A DNA stretch of 64,000 nt, from contig JAURVB010014703.1 of NCBI GenBank assembly GCA_033002965.1, forward strand, positions 186,001-250,000, given 5' to 3'. Every line of letters starts with the position of its first letter. Position 1 is the first letter of the stretch. Source of the DNA: Piper betle (taxonomy: Eukaryota; Streptophyta; Magnoliopsida; Piperales; Piperaceae). Position numbers and translations under genes: made by a program. This document shows positions 12,701-25,859 of this stretch, piece after piece. The notes under the pieces were generated by a model, which worked only from the letters and a program-made list of their open reading frames with translations, did not search any database and was not told where the DNA came from.

Positions 12701-13000
12701 GAAAATGAAAATGAACTTACACATTAGCCAAATTTCAACAAACTAAAAGAGGTGCACAAATGTCACCTAAAAACATTCCACCATTCCATTCACACAAACT
12801 TGGAAAAAAAATAATGACAATAATGAGATGAATCAAGCCCAACACGAGGCAAGAAACACAACACCAATCCACTAACCAAAAACATCAAAAGACGGCATTT
12901 TTCAAACACCACCAATCAAAATTGCTCTCACCCTTGCTCGATGGCAACAAAACGGGGAAGACCCAAGTCGGAAGAAACGATCACAGACACAAGACTGCAT
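6778..13000 (-). CDS. SBE1: Starch branching enzyme I (1,4-alpha-glucan branching enzyme)
   Basis: Transfers alpha-1,4 glucan segments to form alpha-1,6 branches in amylopectin, in plastids. Fourteen exons: 13000-12932, 12341-12219, 12136-11926, 11831-11762, 10509-10240, 9934-9029, 8908-8792, 8506-8444, 8360-8253, 8092-7991, 7669-7602, 7513-7432, 7351-7235, 7146-6778. After one repair the total is 2676 nt, 891 residues. Exon 1 starts [15 protein letters not shown], a plausible transit peptide. Then the CBM48-type module ([13 protein letters not shown]) and the GH13 barrel: [23 protein letters not shown] with the nucleophile Asp, [11 protein letters not shown] with the acid/base Glu, and [21 protein letters not shown] and class I signatures distinguish it from class II enzymes. 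The C-terminal tail has 9-residue acidic repeats. The frame breaks in T5 (A5 at 9713-9717 on plus), where NFFAVSS is expected. Confidence 0.95.
6833..7018 (-). repeat. 27-bp tandem repeats in the SBEI C-terminal tail
   Basis: On the minus strand the last exon encodes successive variants of a nine-residue unit such as [18 protein letters not shown] and TSEDAAAIA. The DNA period is 27 bp, so length changes by whole units keep the frame. The unit alternates Ala/Ile-rich and acidic residues. It lies beyond the all-beta C-domain, where class I enzymes have a variable extension. Confidence 0.85.
11041..11640 (+). mobile_element. Possible retroelement-derived insert in SBEI intron 4
   Basis: The 1.25-kb intron between exons 11831-11762 and 10509-10240 contains, on the opposite strand, a 65-codon open frame at 11041-11238. 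It holds a run of seven serines, then [19 protein letters not shown] and a Lys-rich end. It is followed by CCTAGTTTAAGTAAGAGTC and GAATAAAGACACAAG stretches that resemble the long-terminal-repeat tails of dicot retroelements. No paired terminal repeat was found. The function is unknown and the element call is tentative. Confidence 0.35.
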
Positions 13001-14474
13001 CCTTCCACCCTCTGAACTCGATCTCTTTAATCACACTCCTCACAAGCCTTTGGCCCTCTAACTGGCAGGAGTCCCGACAATGTTTGATAGATACGGCAAG
13101 AATCTATTTGTCGGTTTCCCACAGACCAACGACACGTACTTCTCCACACGCGGAACCAAATCACCAACATAGCTCAGATTTTATTAAATTATTCCAAATT
13201 TTCAACTCAATAATAATTATCTTCTTCTGCTTTTTTGTCAACATAATAATAACATCTTTTCACTTTTGAAAACATATATAAGCTTGTCTTATATCTTTAT
13301 TGAGCTCTGTTTTATCTTCTACTCGGCAAAATAACCTCATTTACTCGTATTTGGCCTGGCTTAAAGTAAGATTTTCATACAGATTTTTATTTAAATATTT
13401 GTAAAAACATATTAAAAAATGTGAAACTAAATTAAAATTAAGTTAATTCTAGTTTGACGAACTCAATTTGAATCTCACCCGGCTCAACTCAAGCTCAAAC
13501 AAACACAGATGATCGATGCCATTGTGTGGCTGCAATGTAATCGATCCAATATTTTTGCACTAGCTTTAACGTGACGGCAGCTACTTTTTGCTTAAAATTG
13601 ATGGAGTGGACTGTGAGTCTGTGTCCTTGTGATGCCTTTCACTGTGTCTGTCACTGAAGAAATGGGTTAAGACGTGGATTACTTATCCAATTAGAGACGA
13701 TGCAACGTGTCTGCATCATAATTCAAAATCAAGAACAGGTTGGGTGCCTCAATTTCATGGGCCGTACAATTAATGGGCCTTCTCATGGGCCTGTTTTTGC
13801 TTGTGCCGTGGCGAAAACATCGGTCCATTGTCAATGTCGACTTTCAATCTTTTTTGATAATAAATAAATCTTATCGCCTGTGCATATTCAGATGCTAATC
13901 GGAACCAATTTGGCCGTAAAACCTTACAAAACATGATTACTCTCGAACAAAATCACCGATGAATTGTCCTGTAGGATGGACATGTTTTTTCCATTGAATA
14001 GAACTAATATATTTTCTTTATAACTATAAACATTCGATCAATCTCCAGAAATGCTTTGGTATAGACAAGTTTTTGGTGTTCATAAGACCTACAGCAGATC
14101 ACTTGGAATGTTCATGGCACATGAAAGACAGAAAGCTCTTAATCTTCCAGACCTACAGAGAGCCTTCCACCACATCATATCATATCCCCTAGCTCAAATC
14201 TAACTTCTCAAAAGTTCAACCTCAACCTACCACTCCACCCAACTCCAGCAAATCTGCAATCAGGTCTGAAATGCAGTTCACTCTCCAAGGTAAATAGGGC
14301 TCTGCAATGTGCACAAGCAACCAAATGATGAATGATGGTAGTAGTACTGGAAAAAGCACCACACTTGGAGGTAGCCACTCCAAAATGCATGCCAAGCAAA
14401 GGATATAACATTAAACAGCTCGGAGTTATGCATTTTCGTGGTCTCGTTTCTACCAGCTTTGCTTGTGTCCATGT
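13001..14474. other. SBEI promoter region and LAZ1 3' flank
   Basis: The segment directly upstream of the SBEI start (13001-13300) holds its leader and promoter. No TATA box can be assigned with confidence. An open frame at 12922-13269 (+) is the antisense of SBEI exon 1 and leader. The rest is AT-rich spacer without a recognised gene. Confidence 0.5.
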
Positions 14475-17170
14475 TTAATCCTTCGTAATCCACCGGTGCC
14501 CACGAATTTCGTAACCACCGTAACTTTGATCACTACTTTCACCACTGCTATCTGCACTGTGATAACCCCTGATCTTCTTCGTTGATGTCTCTTTCCCCTT
14601 CTTGCACCACTATCACTGGCAGTCCCATTTAAAAGAGGGTCATCAATGCCCCGGATCAACCTTCTAGTTTGTGTAGATGAATTAAGACCACCATCATCCT
14701 TATTCTCCTGTTTTTCCTGCTCATGTCCCTTCATGTTCTGCGAGAATCTGTGTAGTTTCTCATTGATCTTTGTGATACTTTTCTCCACAGGTTCCACTGC
14801 TTGAGTAACAGTAAACTTCACATCCTTCACGATCTGTAAAAGAGGAATCATACTGAGTTTAATTTGAATTAACTGCAGATAACAATATGGTCAACCAGCT
14901 CAGAATGGCACGCCCATTGGTTCCACTCTGGTGCAATGACATCCAAATGCTCTAAAAATATGAAGGCAAAAAGGTTCCATAATTTTATCAGACACCCAAC
15001 CCCCAAAATATGCCAGATTATTCCACTGAATGCAAGGAGAATATAAATCATAAAGTTTCAGAATGTTATGCAACTATAGCACAAGAGCGCTAACGTAAAA
15101 GCTTACGTATCCACCACCACCGAGCAAAACATCACGCACGCTTTCCCTAATAGCAGTTCCTGTCTTGGCGTCAATATCCTGCGCCAGAGGAAACTTCAGT
15201 TTTGTGGGTCGCTCACTGTCCCTAACCTCATCAGGGTCTATAGGGCAGTCAACAGAGGCATAATCCCCAAGGACTGAGACACCAGGAATTCGGTCACCCA
15301 AGAGGGAATACGGTTTAGCAGGGAAAACATACAAGTGCACAATAGAAGCAATCCCCATCTGTGCTGGAAAAATAAACACCTTATCAGAAAGTGCAGGAAG
15401 ATTTATAACACCATTGCTGAGAGTAATATATGGTTACTTATTGCTACCCGGCACTCCATAAAGGTTATACACACCTCTACACAAATAATGAAATCCTGAA
15501 CACTCGACTTAAACTGCAAACCCTGAGCTATTGGGCTCTTGAACAAGCCTAGAGCATAGAAAATTGCAATTGCTACACCTTGCCACCATGTCAAAAAAAC
15601 AATTGATTTAAATGTCAAGAACTTGGCTAACGGATTTATATGAGCCAACTCATCTTTTGTTACAGTATAAAAATGAACTAAACAATACAACGCCCATGAC
15701 TGGCTGAAGTTCAGAACCACTGCCATGTAGGGATACCTGCATTTATGAGAAATCAAAGATTTAGAGATAAATGTAATTGACACAAAAAACTTGCCATTGA
15801 TGTCACACAAAGAGGAAATGAAGAAAGAGAAACAGGAGTAGATCAGTTAAATGCTACAGAAAATTAAAGAAAAAAGACAAACAAAATTCCTCTAGATATC
15901 ATAATAAACCTACCCGCACTGTAAATTGAATTCTCCTTCACAGTAGAGATTGAAGCGTTGTAAAACTACAGCTAACAGGGCAGTGAATGATTTTATTATC
16001 ATCTGCAGAGAAAAGATCCAATTATCTTTCCAATTTTCCGAGAGAAAAAAAGTGCATCTGTATAACAAAGCTGACATACATATTGAACAATTCCGAACTT
16101 CACAACTTGGTAAAACCATTCACCCAGTTTCCATGGTCTTAACAAATAGTTCATTGGAAATTTATGCTTTATGTAACCCGTTTCAGAGCCATGATCTAGA
16201 AGTAGTGCTTTAGAACTTAAGCGACCTTGCAAATTCATAAACTCAATTGTTCTCTTCTCACCACCTGAATGAAAGGGAAAATAAAAAAATCATCTACACT
16301 TAACCAGTTGCGGATGGACCAAATAAATATAAATTCAATAATTTAGTGCTTGAGACCCAAAGGTAGTACTTCTTTAAAAGCAGCATTAATCTCATAATAA
16401 AAATAGCTCATAGTATCATATCTATATCACTACATGTCACAGACAATTATAAACATGGTCGTTTGATTCATACCTAAGCAAGCAACAAGATACCGTCCAA
16501 AGCAGTACATTGCAAATGATTCATAGCAGTCCCGCAGGATCTCACAGTTGACACCAATTGATGGGTTAACCAACGAAGCAAACTAATTCATATGCCACAA
16601 AATTTGGGGAAAATAGGTGTCAGGGATACCAAATACATATAATAAAAATGCATGCAGCAAAAAATAAAATGGTATAATCGCATTAGTACAGAAAGAATAT
16701 CTCCTCGTTGTCATTGAAAAGAATATAATCGCAAAAAAAATGTTAACCAACGAAGCAAACTACTTGTCATTGAAAAGACATTCAATTCATATAAAAAAGA
16801 TTTTGATTATTATAAGGACACCTACATACAGAACCTATTTATATAAGATCAACAGATGCCCAAGAACTTACAGATTCAAGGGAGTAGCATGGAACCATGA
16901 GAATAACACCAATTAGAAATTTCTGCTCCTGGAAAAATCATGTCAAATGTAGAATTCAAAAAATGCTTGAAAGTTCAAATAATTATTTAGCTGTAGGGAA
17001 TATATAACAAAAGATCAAACCTCTGGATTTTTATAGGAAGATAGGTGGTCAGTGAGAAGGTATGTTGAAAGCAAAAGGGTAATAAGAACAAAGGCTCCCG
17101 AAATTACTGTTGCCCACTCAGGTGGATGGTAATCGAAGACTTCTTTCACAAAAATCTTCAATATTTTCAT
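14475..17170 (-). CDS. LAZ1-family (DUF300, organic solute transporter alpha-like) membrane protein
   Basis: Eight exons: 17170-17021, 16928-16872, 16582-16474, 16264-16080, 16002-15914, 15736-15475, 15358-15107 and 14833-14475, about 487 residues after one repair. It starts MKILKIFVKEVFDYHPPEW, then a hydrophobic helix FVLITLLLSTYLL. Further membrane segments include FLIGVILMVPCYS, FAMYCFGRYLVACLGG, FTALLAVVL, YMAVVLNFSQSWALY and FLTWWQGVAIAIFYALGL. The cytosolic end includes LRDVLLGGGGY-like and LIRGIDDPLLNG motifs typical of plant LAZ1 homologues, which act at the vacuolar membrane in brassinosteroid and cell-death contexts. The literal frame runs to 14450 with an unlikely Val-rich tail. 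Adding one G to the G4 run (C4 at 14576-14579 on plus) gives the expected Ser/Gly tail ending WITKD. Confidence 0.9.
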
Positions 17171-18921
17171 CTTCAATATGAACAATAGCTGGAACTACGA
17201 CCCCAGAACTTGATAGCATAACTGGATTAGAAACCGCCGCAACTCTACAGACATCATAAGGCAGGCTTCATATTTTATCGAAAAAGCCGCAAAGAAGGCA
17301 ACAAATACATTAAATAATCAAATATGAAAATATCCTAAGAAAATCTTTCAAAAATTACTTCCATCAAAACCATATATTACTTGAAACAAATGGAGTGTAG
17401 AGATTTTCCTTGGGCAGTCAAATGAAACTAGTGGCGGATCTTATACTTGACAAAGTCGAAGAAAAAAATCTTTCATAAATATCTTCATCCATCGTATGGT
17501 ACTAGAACCAAATGAAGTATACATCGACTTCCTAGAGAAGCCAAGAGAAACTATTTCCAGATGTTATACTCGATGCCGTCAGTCAAAAGAAACAAACAAA
17601 TTCCATCAAACTATTAATCAAATACACAGCATAACTCCTGTTGTAACTTAAAAGCTATCTGAGCTGTAAATGGGGATTTCTTCAGAACGCACCAAGGCAT
17701 TATGTTAAAAAAATATCAGATGCCCCCCTTTCGTACCAGCTTGAGGCAAAGTGGTTCACAATTTATGATTTACATCACAAAGGGGAAGGAAATACAATGA
17801 TTCAAAAGGATGTATCCATAATAAAGAAGTGCACATACATCATATTAAGGTTGAGGATTACGCATTATAATGGGCATGTATTATGTTTGAACTTCTCAAC
17901 AATTGTCTCAACATAGCAAGGAACAAAATCTAATCACCACAAAAAAAAAGGCTCAGCACAACAAATTATACCACAGATTGAATAAAGGGGAAAAAAGCAA
18001 TAAATTTCTGAGACATTGAACTGAACAAGAAATAGATTGAACCTTTTAGAGAGGGGGCGCACCTTCTACGTGCGACGAAGATAATCGAAGGACAACCAAG
18101 ATCCTCTGGTCGGGCAGTTCCAAGAAAATGGGAGGGACGTGTCAAAATGGAGAAATTGGCGCGAGCGCTAACCAAACGCGTCACCAGGACCGAATATTCT
18201 GAGTTTCCCGCGCGAATCTTGGAATTTATTATCAGGACAAGTTCTATAATCTGTCCATAAATAAGTCAGCCAACCATTCAAATTACGAATTCTAACAAAA
18301 TTAAAATGAATTAGAATCAGAGCGGTTCCAAACAATTTTACTAACACTGGTTTATAGATGGAGTTCTCTATTTTTTATTAACATCGATGATTTTTTTGGA
18401 GAAAACATTGATTAAATTGATACAAAGATGGAGTTTTGTATTCTTTACAGTTTATTACATGCAAGCATTTGTGTACGTTAAAATTTTATCCGTAGTTCCT
18501 CCTGTATAGAAGACAGCTACCATATTTCAGCATGACTGAAAACTTACAGCCAAACCTCTCAGCTCAATGCATGCATTGCTGTGGCGACATAGCGACATTT
18601 GACGTGTGTTCCACATTCATGCATTTCTATAATGTGTGGCCTCTAAGATATATTTGCTTCCCATACAAGTTCTTTATATATCAAAATTCTTTTCAAATTG
18701 AAAATGGGCATGGCAACACAAAACCTCTTTCAATTCACATTGAAGAAACTACAAACAGATCTCTAAAAATATGTACAAGCATTCCATCATGGAGTATTTA
18801 CAACCGAACAGAAAAAAAAAACAAGACTAACGAAGCAAATATGCAGAGGTGGGGAAAACAAAGTTTGTCTAAGGACACTACTCGACATGGTTACCACTTT
18901 TCTAAGTTGTATTCTCCGGCA
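17171..18921. other. LAZ1 leader/promoter and BTB-gene 3' flank
   Basis: The 5' leader of the LAZ1 gene probably extends to about 18060-18180, where GC content rises (GCGCGAGCGC at about 18159), and may contain an intron. 18180-18921 is AT-rich. The open frames at 17966-18184 (-) and 18532-18978 (+) lack recognisable domains. Confidence 0.45.
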
Positions 18922-21900
18922 TTAATGAAAGAAACCGTAGAGTTCTACAAAACATATGCTGAGGTTCCATGGCTCTGAAATGCTGGTTGTAGGGCCTGTC
19001 AACAACACTCTGAAATATCGAAATGGAAGCAGGGATGTCGGGCCATTTAAAGGCCATGAAGCAAACTGAGCAGGCTTGCATATGGATTGGTCATTCTCGT
19101 GCACTCTAAGGTCTGACCAGATTTCACCATCAAACGAACCCTGCCCCAAAAAGAGAATACAATTTAACATTGTAAAATGTGGACTGTTTGAACTAGAGTT
19201 CAGGTATTGAGCTCAGTAAGTGAAATTCAGCTCATTCTAGAATCTTGAATTCGTGCAAGCCATGCTATGGTCAAATATGAAACCAAAATAACCGGTTAAG
19301 TTCAGTAATAAGCCTACATGGAATTTGCACCTGTGGGTGGTAACTATCAAAGTGAAAGGATTTCAGTGTACCTGAAGAACCCAATATCTCATATACGCAG
19401 TTGACCCGTCTTGTCTCAATGTGTAATAGTTGCACATAAGCTGCAAGGGGTGGAACAAATTTTAGCGCCGTACCAGCAAAAAATTACCGCTGGCAACACC
19501 TCATACAACACTAATGAAATACCAGATGATCTTGGCCAATGTCGATCATCCACCATGCACATGTCTGTCCATTCTCAAGTCGAGGTCCAGCATAAGAGGT
19601 GCCCTAGAAAAATCACCAGTAGTAATAGGAATAGTTTACATGCCAAGTAGGTCATTTAAAAAAAAAAAAAAAAAATCCTAGAAGCACTCACAAGGTATAT
19701 CCTGGCAACCAAAGCCTTTGGATCTGTGTGCCTGCATGTGGGACTGCTTGCAGAGACAAAAACTTTCTGTTGTCCCCACAGCCGCCAACATTACAATTAG
19801 GGAATCACATAAAAGTTAAGGAAAACATGTAAAACAAACATGATAAAGAAAGGATGCTTACCTTCGCCAAAACAGGATTCACCCACTTATGTTTCCCATA
19901 GGATGTTCCAGTATAATATAGAACTCCATTTTCATCTCCATCGCATACATATTGAAGCTCCTTAAAACTGGACTTTCTGTGGTGGAACCTGATGCTGAAA
20001 AAAATTGTTCAAGCCACTTTTAGGGAAGATAGAGATAACACATTCCCTTCAGATGTTATACTACAGAAGCATTGCAGAATTCCGAACAAATCTAACCAAC
20101 AACCAGATAATAAAAAATTCACAAGTAGAAAGTGCAAAATCTAGTATCAAACTAGCTTAAGCGCAACTGTGTACATTTGATGTAGTATAAATCAATTGAT
20201 ATTAACTATTAGACAATCTATTGCTGTTCCTTAGCAATTTGTGTTATTTAGTGTAAAGTAAAAGCTTTTTTGACCTTAACCTGCAGGTTTGACACAAATA
20301 TTTATTCTAAAACAAAGAATACAAAATTTTAAAAGGACAGATCATTTAATGTCAAATATAAACTTTTAGGTAGAAGCCAAAGCAGGATCAGAAGCACAAT
20401 TGTTATTGACCGAGCAAAGAAACCAGATAATCACTGGATTTGGTAAACCCAAAAAATCATTATCATCCATCTGTGATTAGATGTCAGTCACAAGAAATTA
20501 CTTACTTTTGATCACTTGCCAAACTAGGCACTCTTCTGGTTTTGTGCTCAATAGCTTCCAAAACCTACCAGCCAACCTTGGAGTAAGTATAACCGATGGA
20601 TTACAAAAAGGAGGCCACTGAAAAATACTAATTCAGGTAATATGGATGTAGACGAAATGGACATTTAATAGTTGCTCAGTCACACTGCAGCATCACTATG
20701 CATTTGGAAAAAAGTAGATTAATAACTAAGAGGAGAACTTACAAGCTGTTTAAATGCAGAGATAAGCCTTGAAAGATTGCTATTTTCCAGCTGCAAAATG
20801 AATTACTGATAGTTGTTTACATGCAAAGACTTAAAATACACCTCTCAAAAACTAAAGACACTGATTAATACCTTGTCAAGCAGGGTCATTGGCATCAGCA
20901 CAAATCGCACTGAAGATAACATACACAAGAGGCATTGGATCTTCCCTCCAAATATATGTTCAGGATTTGAAGAGTCCAGGTATCCATCAAGTACCTCCCA
21001 TCCATAAACATCATCAGCATCTGTGCACCAGAGCAAGATTGCATCTAAAACTCTTTCCTCAGAAGTCACTGTTAAATCAGGATGCTGCATAGAAATGACA
21101 GCATTAATTGCTGATTTTCTCCTCAGTATCTTCATTTAAGAGAAGAATCAAATGCAAGTTTAACTCCAAATTGCCCTACCATAGCAATGAAACACCTTAC
21201 ATGTACAAAATTTTAAACTCATTTTTTCCCTTTCATAGTCCAAAGTAACTGCCATTATTGCAGTATCGTAAATTCAATTTTTTTTAGTTCTTTAAAATTA
21301 CCAAGCTTCTTTCATTAGAAGACCTTTAGAAAGGAATCCGGTTGGCCACATTTTTCAAAGTTAAAGTCATTGTTTGGTTTTCAACTTTTGAGTCTTCTGA
21401 TGGTAAAGACAAATTAGAAGCATACATAATAAAATTACATAAGAAAAATGGAATTTACCTGAAGAATATTCGTAAAAGTTGATTCATCTAGAAAGACAAA
21501 GTCATTGCTTGAAGTTGTGAAGTAATCAAATTGCAAGGAAAACTTCCTTTCGCACACTTCTTTGAGGTGTTTGCATGATGGGATTGATGATATTACTTGC
21601 AAAATCGGGCATAAAATGTCCTGCAACAAATTCCCAATAGTCAGTTTTATGGCTGCCTCTGAGCAGGTTCCACAAACCACCCGGGTCTTGTCCAGTTAAA
21701 TTGTATTAATACAAGTTATTTGCATAATACAGCAAGTCTTGTGGCATGTGCTGCTTCAAATCGGAGATCACCATCCCTGCAGGTATATATGTGAAAAAGT
21801 CAATATCTTAAGGTTCTTCATTGTAAACTTTGGCTGTGTCAGCTTTTGTCTTTCCTTTCCCCACTAAGATTGCACCAAGTACTCTCATTCGAAAATTTAG

Positions 21901-23805
21901 TACACATTACATGATTCTTTCCGATCAAAGCATCTACACAGCCACTAGTCACCAGAGCTGCAATGAATCAGTAGGCTTGGTCCATAAACCAGACCTAAAA
22001 TATCTGGAAGCATTTCACTCAAGAGCCCGATAATGCACATTAATTTGCAGGTAAACTAGGTAGCCACAGACCATGACATTTATCCAAATAATACAACTAA
22101 AATAAAAAAAGTGGAGGATTAGCTCACCTCTGCAAGATGTTCATAAATAATCCTGCAGCATTCCTGGCGAAGGGAAGTGACATCAAATTGATCTGCTAGT
22201 AACAGCAATTCAAGAAGCAAATGAACTGTGCCATCTCCATATGTTGCCTCAAGTTCGATACCATACATGAACTGGAGCATAGCTTGAAAAACTTCCGAAG
22301 AAATATCCCTTAACTGAATATCTATCGTATTTGTTTCAATCATTCCATTTGTAAACATCTGCAATCAAAGTGAACATTAGGTTTTCACAACAAAACAAAA
22401 CCGTCTACTTGGAAAAACACAATTACAAACTCAATATAGTGAATAAAGAGAGAATTTTTCAAAAGAAGACCTTCATGAACGGTTGGCTCCATAAACTGAG
22501 TATAAGTCTGTGGGTTTGAGCAGCAAGGCCACACCCATCGATGTAAACATTCACATCACTGTGCTCGTTATTCAAAAACATTTTCTTAAGCTTAACTATA
22601 TCTACAGGGTACTCGCATGGAAAGACAAAGCAACGATGAGGTCGATGGTTTGCATAGACAAGCTCAACATATTTACAAGAATCAAACAGTTTCTTGTTTG
22701 TTTTGAAACGATCAATTATTTCTTCACATAGCTTCATCAATGGAAGAACTTCAAAATAGAGAGCTAAATCCCTCAAGGCGCATAGTTGATGCTCTTCAAC
22801 CTGTAGAACATATAAAATTAAAGGATAAATGCAAAGCAGAGCCAGGAAACACCACATCTTTATACAATCTAATAAAAAATCCTTATAACATAAAACCTTT
22901 GTTGTCTCTCATTTTGCTTTTAAATTAAAAAAAGGGCAACCATGAAACACCATTTTGACAGTCAAAATTTTAAACTGTGAAGATAAGAGATCAATGCTTA
23001 CTTGAGTTCGGCCAGTGTAGATATACTCTAAAAGAGCACGCAGGATTTGGTACGTAGCAGAGGGAAGCTTGATTTCATTTTGGGGAGGGGAACCAAAATC
23101 AAAATTTCCGGAGGCAGCTAATATGATTTTGTGCCCAGGAACTGCTTTCTCCTCTTCACCCACCAGAAAGCTCACATCGGACAGATCCCAATTTTCAAAG
23201 AAATGCCCAAGGCCTCCTACTGCACGAGGATCACCACCCACATTTCTATTTTCCTCTTCATCCTCCTCTCCACTTTCATACTCTTTGTAATCGAGATGCT
23301 TCCATATCCAGTTGCATTGTTGTGATAATGGCAAAACACTTACATTTCTGTAGCCGACATGTTTGTCCCAGCTACTCAGACCCACATACTGTACATTGCA
23401 GTTAGGTTGTTCATCAAGCCATTGAAATTCCAAATTTTGAAAAGGATCCCTGCCTTTTCCAACACAAATCAAGCCATCGAATACGCTAACCCAATAACTT
23501 TGAAATGTTGATGAACAACATAGCCCACCTCCAGCAACATCTACAACAGCCTTCCCATTAACTTCAATCTTCAATCTTCTGTTCCGATGACTGCCAATAA
23601 CAATAGTATAATTGGGACCATTATCCATTCTATAATGGTAATGTTCACTTCCCAATTCTTCTCGAAACACAATTGTCACATCATTGCAGGCAAAAGCTTC
23701 AAAAGCCACACAACCCCGTCCTGCTTCTCGAAACTTCAGTTCTTCCAGCCAAGCACATTTAAACGGAGCAACTGTGAGAAATTTCTGATGCTTCATTTCC
23801 CCCAT
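18922..23805 (-). CDS. Two-BTB/POZ protein with C-terminal F5/8 type C (discoidin-like) domain
   Basis: Twelve exons: 23805-23002, 22800-22471, 22358-22128, 21620-21459, 21084-20872, 20790-20743, 20564-20506, 19994-19862, 19766-19692, 19603-19523, 19440-19372, 19140-18922. All phases close, giving 807 residues with no break. Residues 1-160 form a ligand-binding-like beta domain (FKCAWLEELKFREAGRG; HYHYRMDNGPNYTIVIGS). BTB1 is at about 208-300 (LSDVSFLVGEEEKAVPGHK; LLEYIYTGRTQ). BTB2 is at about 355-450 (SDVNVYIDGCGLAAQTHR; MLQFMYGIE). A BACK-like stretch follows (LTVTSEERVLDAILLW). The C-terminus (CAWWMIDIGQDHLLMCNYY; RYWVLQGSFDG; FRYFRVLLTG) is an F5/8C fold. Domain order and length match the Arabidopsis At2g30600 type. 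BTB proteins usually act as CUL3 ubiquitin-ligase adaptors; a role here is inferred. Confidence 0.92.
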
Positions 23806-25691
23806 CAGCTTGATCAGTTAAGAAGCTTTATAATCCTCCTGGTCAGGATCACCTTTGGTACTCTACCATCTAACAGCCCAAAACGAACCTCAAATTTGTA
23901 CCGTACTCAAAACATCACTCTTTGGATCGGACGATTGTTTTTTCCAATAAGAAAACATGACAAGAACATTGGCACCTTACCCGCAACAAGCCTAGAACAA
24001 AACGAACAAAGACATGAATGAAAGCAATACGCCTCAGACCGACAGACGATATAAGATTGAATAAGAACACATGCTCAATCATAACAAATCTGAAACACCT
24101 CTTATTAAAACAAGGTCATGACCATTCTGCTCAAATATATGCTACTAATTAGAAAAAAAACACGGCAAAGAAAGAAAAAAATATCTAGTCAATCTTTCGA
24201 GAATTTTAAGAAGCCGACAGAACCAAGTTAGAGACAACGACTTTTCAATCTATCCAGATAAGATCACAAGATAAGCTTTAGATCCAAGGTGGCTCTGCCA
24301 ACATCACCCATCCAGAAAAATATCCAGAGGTACTTGAGCATGCCCAGGCCTGAAAAGGACCATACTAACTTTTGCAAAGGCAATCAATACGAATCGAGTA
24401 CGAATTTATTGAATTGGACAAAAGGAAAGACAAATATCAGATTTTAAGAGGTACCCACCTCATGTTTTTCCATGCAGAGCCAGGATTTCCATGGGGATGG
24501 CCGTGGCAGTGTAGATTGTCGATGGAAGCGTATCCAGGTTGCAAATTTCTGCAGGTCTGAGGCAAAAATTAGTTACTAGATTCGTCTGGTACACAAAAGA
24601 TGTGACACGAGTGGTAGGCCTGCTCCACGTTCCACTACCTCTTTTACCATACGAGTTCGAATAATCATACTCACCCATTTTTATATATACAGAGAGAGAT
24701 TATAAAGATTTGACCTGGTCTTCCATGCTTAAGTGTGTCCAGTTCCGGAAGTTGACAAAAGTTTTATCTTAATCGGTTTTTATTAGTTTACGTAATTTTG
24801 GCTTTTATTAAGTATTATATAGCTAATATGATTGTAAGACTCAATTATACTCACTTATTAAATATTTTTACGACCGTTTTGTGATTTTAAAATTAAACAA
24901 AAATTCTTGTTTGAGCTTCTCTATTTATTTATTGAGTCTCATATATATTGCGGGTAAGACCTTAAAGGAGATTATTTTCGGTAAATTAACTTGTTTTGAG
25001 TGAATAGAAAAGAAGAAAAAGAGAAAAATATTGTAAAATTGAGTTCGGATCTCAAATTTACATCTTCTAGAGTTCTAGTCTCATTGTCTAAGCGCCGGGT
25101 ATAAAATAGGCGTAAAAACCAACATTGCACAAAAAGTTTCGAGTACTACAATGTTGAAGATGGAATCACAAAAAAAAATCTTCTTTTTTATGTTAGTTTT
25201 TATTGTAATATGATGATGATTTTTTCAAGTTTTCTACATTTTAGAGTAGAATAATTTATAGTAGAGATGGGATAGATTTCATGTCAATGACATGATATTT
25301 AATATTAAACAAAATCATATTATTTTTTCAATAATAGTGCTTTATTAATTAAAATGTTTTATTTATTTGATTAGTCATTGATAAATAATAAAATTTCGAT
25401 GAGAGAAGCACTATAATCAATTTATTATTAAATTAATTATCTAACATAAATTTAAAACTATTACAGTGAAGTTTTGAACCATGTCACATAATATCTTTTA
25501 CTCTAAATATTGAAATATAACTTTGAAAAATCATATAAATTAGATGTAACAAGGGAAAGAAGTTCTTCATTTGCATTGTATGTACATGTTATTATGCATT
25601 GATAGTTTTTCAGATATAAATAGCTTGACAACTATACTATATATTTAATGACTATACATATGTATATTTCCACAGTGATGTATAATTCTAA
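23806..25691. other. BTB-gene leader and AT-rich spacer
   Basis: The minus-strand leader of the BTB gene probably reaches about 24680, where an upstream 72-codon frame starting MGEYDYSNSYGKR lies (24678-24460). It could be an upstream ORF. 24700-25690 is AT-rich without gene signals. Confidence 0.4.
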
Positions 25692-25843
25692 CTATATAAG
25701 TGAGTATAGAATATATGCATGCATGGCGTTGGTGACGAAACTGCTTTCTTCGAGCGCCATCACGAACGTCACCATGCAGTCCCAGCCCGTCGGCGACGGC
25801 CAGCATCAAGCTTTTCACCTCCGCCTTGAACTCTGATGCCAAA
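25692..25843 (-). CDS. EF-hand protein, C-terminal fragment (3' piece of a split gene)
   Basis: On the minus strand this island of higher GC encodes SEFKAEVKSLMLAVADGLGL. One base out of frame it continues MVTFVMALEESSFVTNAMHA and stops at 25692. This matches the C-terminus of the small (about 130-residue) plant EF-hand family, where an EEF..E..K.ML..A.GLG stretch precedes an ALEE-S-F segment. The N-terminal half with the first EF-hand lies at 29304-29185 on the same strand. The second EF-hand loop, which should precede SEFKAE, is not visible. The island may be the 3' exon of a disrupted gene. A one-base frameshift is also present. Confidence 0.55.
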
Positions 25844-25859
25844 AATATAACTCACTTAT

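Noticed and set aside
19660..19676. A-run that might mark a retroposed poly(A) tail
   Set aside because: It lies in a normal BTB intron without flanking duplication or mRNA-like sequence.
21660..21790. Possible extra exon of the BTB gene (frame starting MVCGTCSEAA)
   Set aside because: The exons 22358-22128 and 21620-21459 join directly in phase 0 and match the family, so this is intron.
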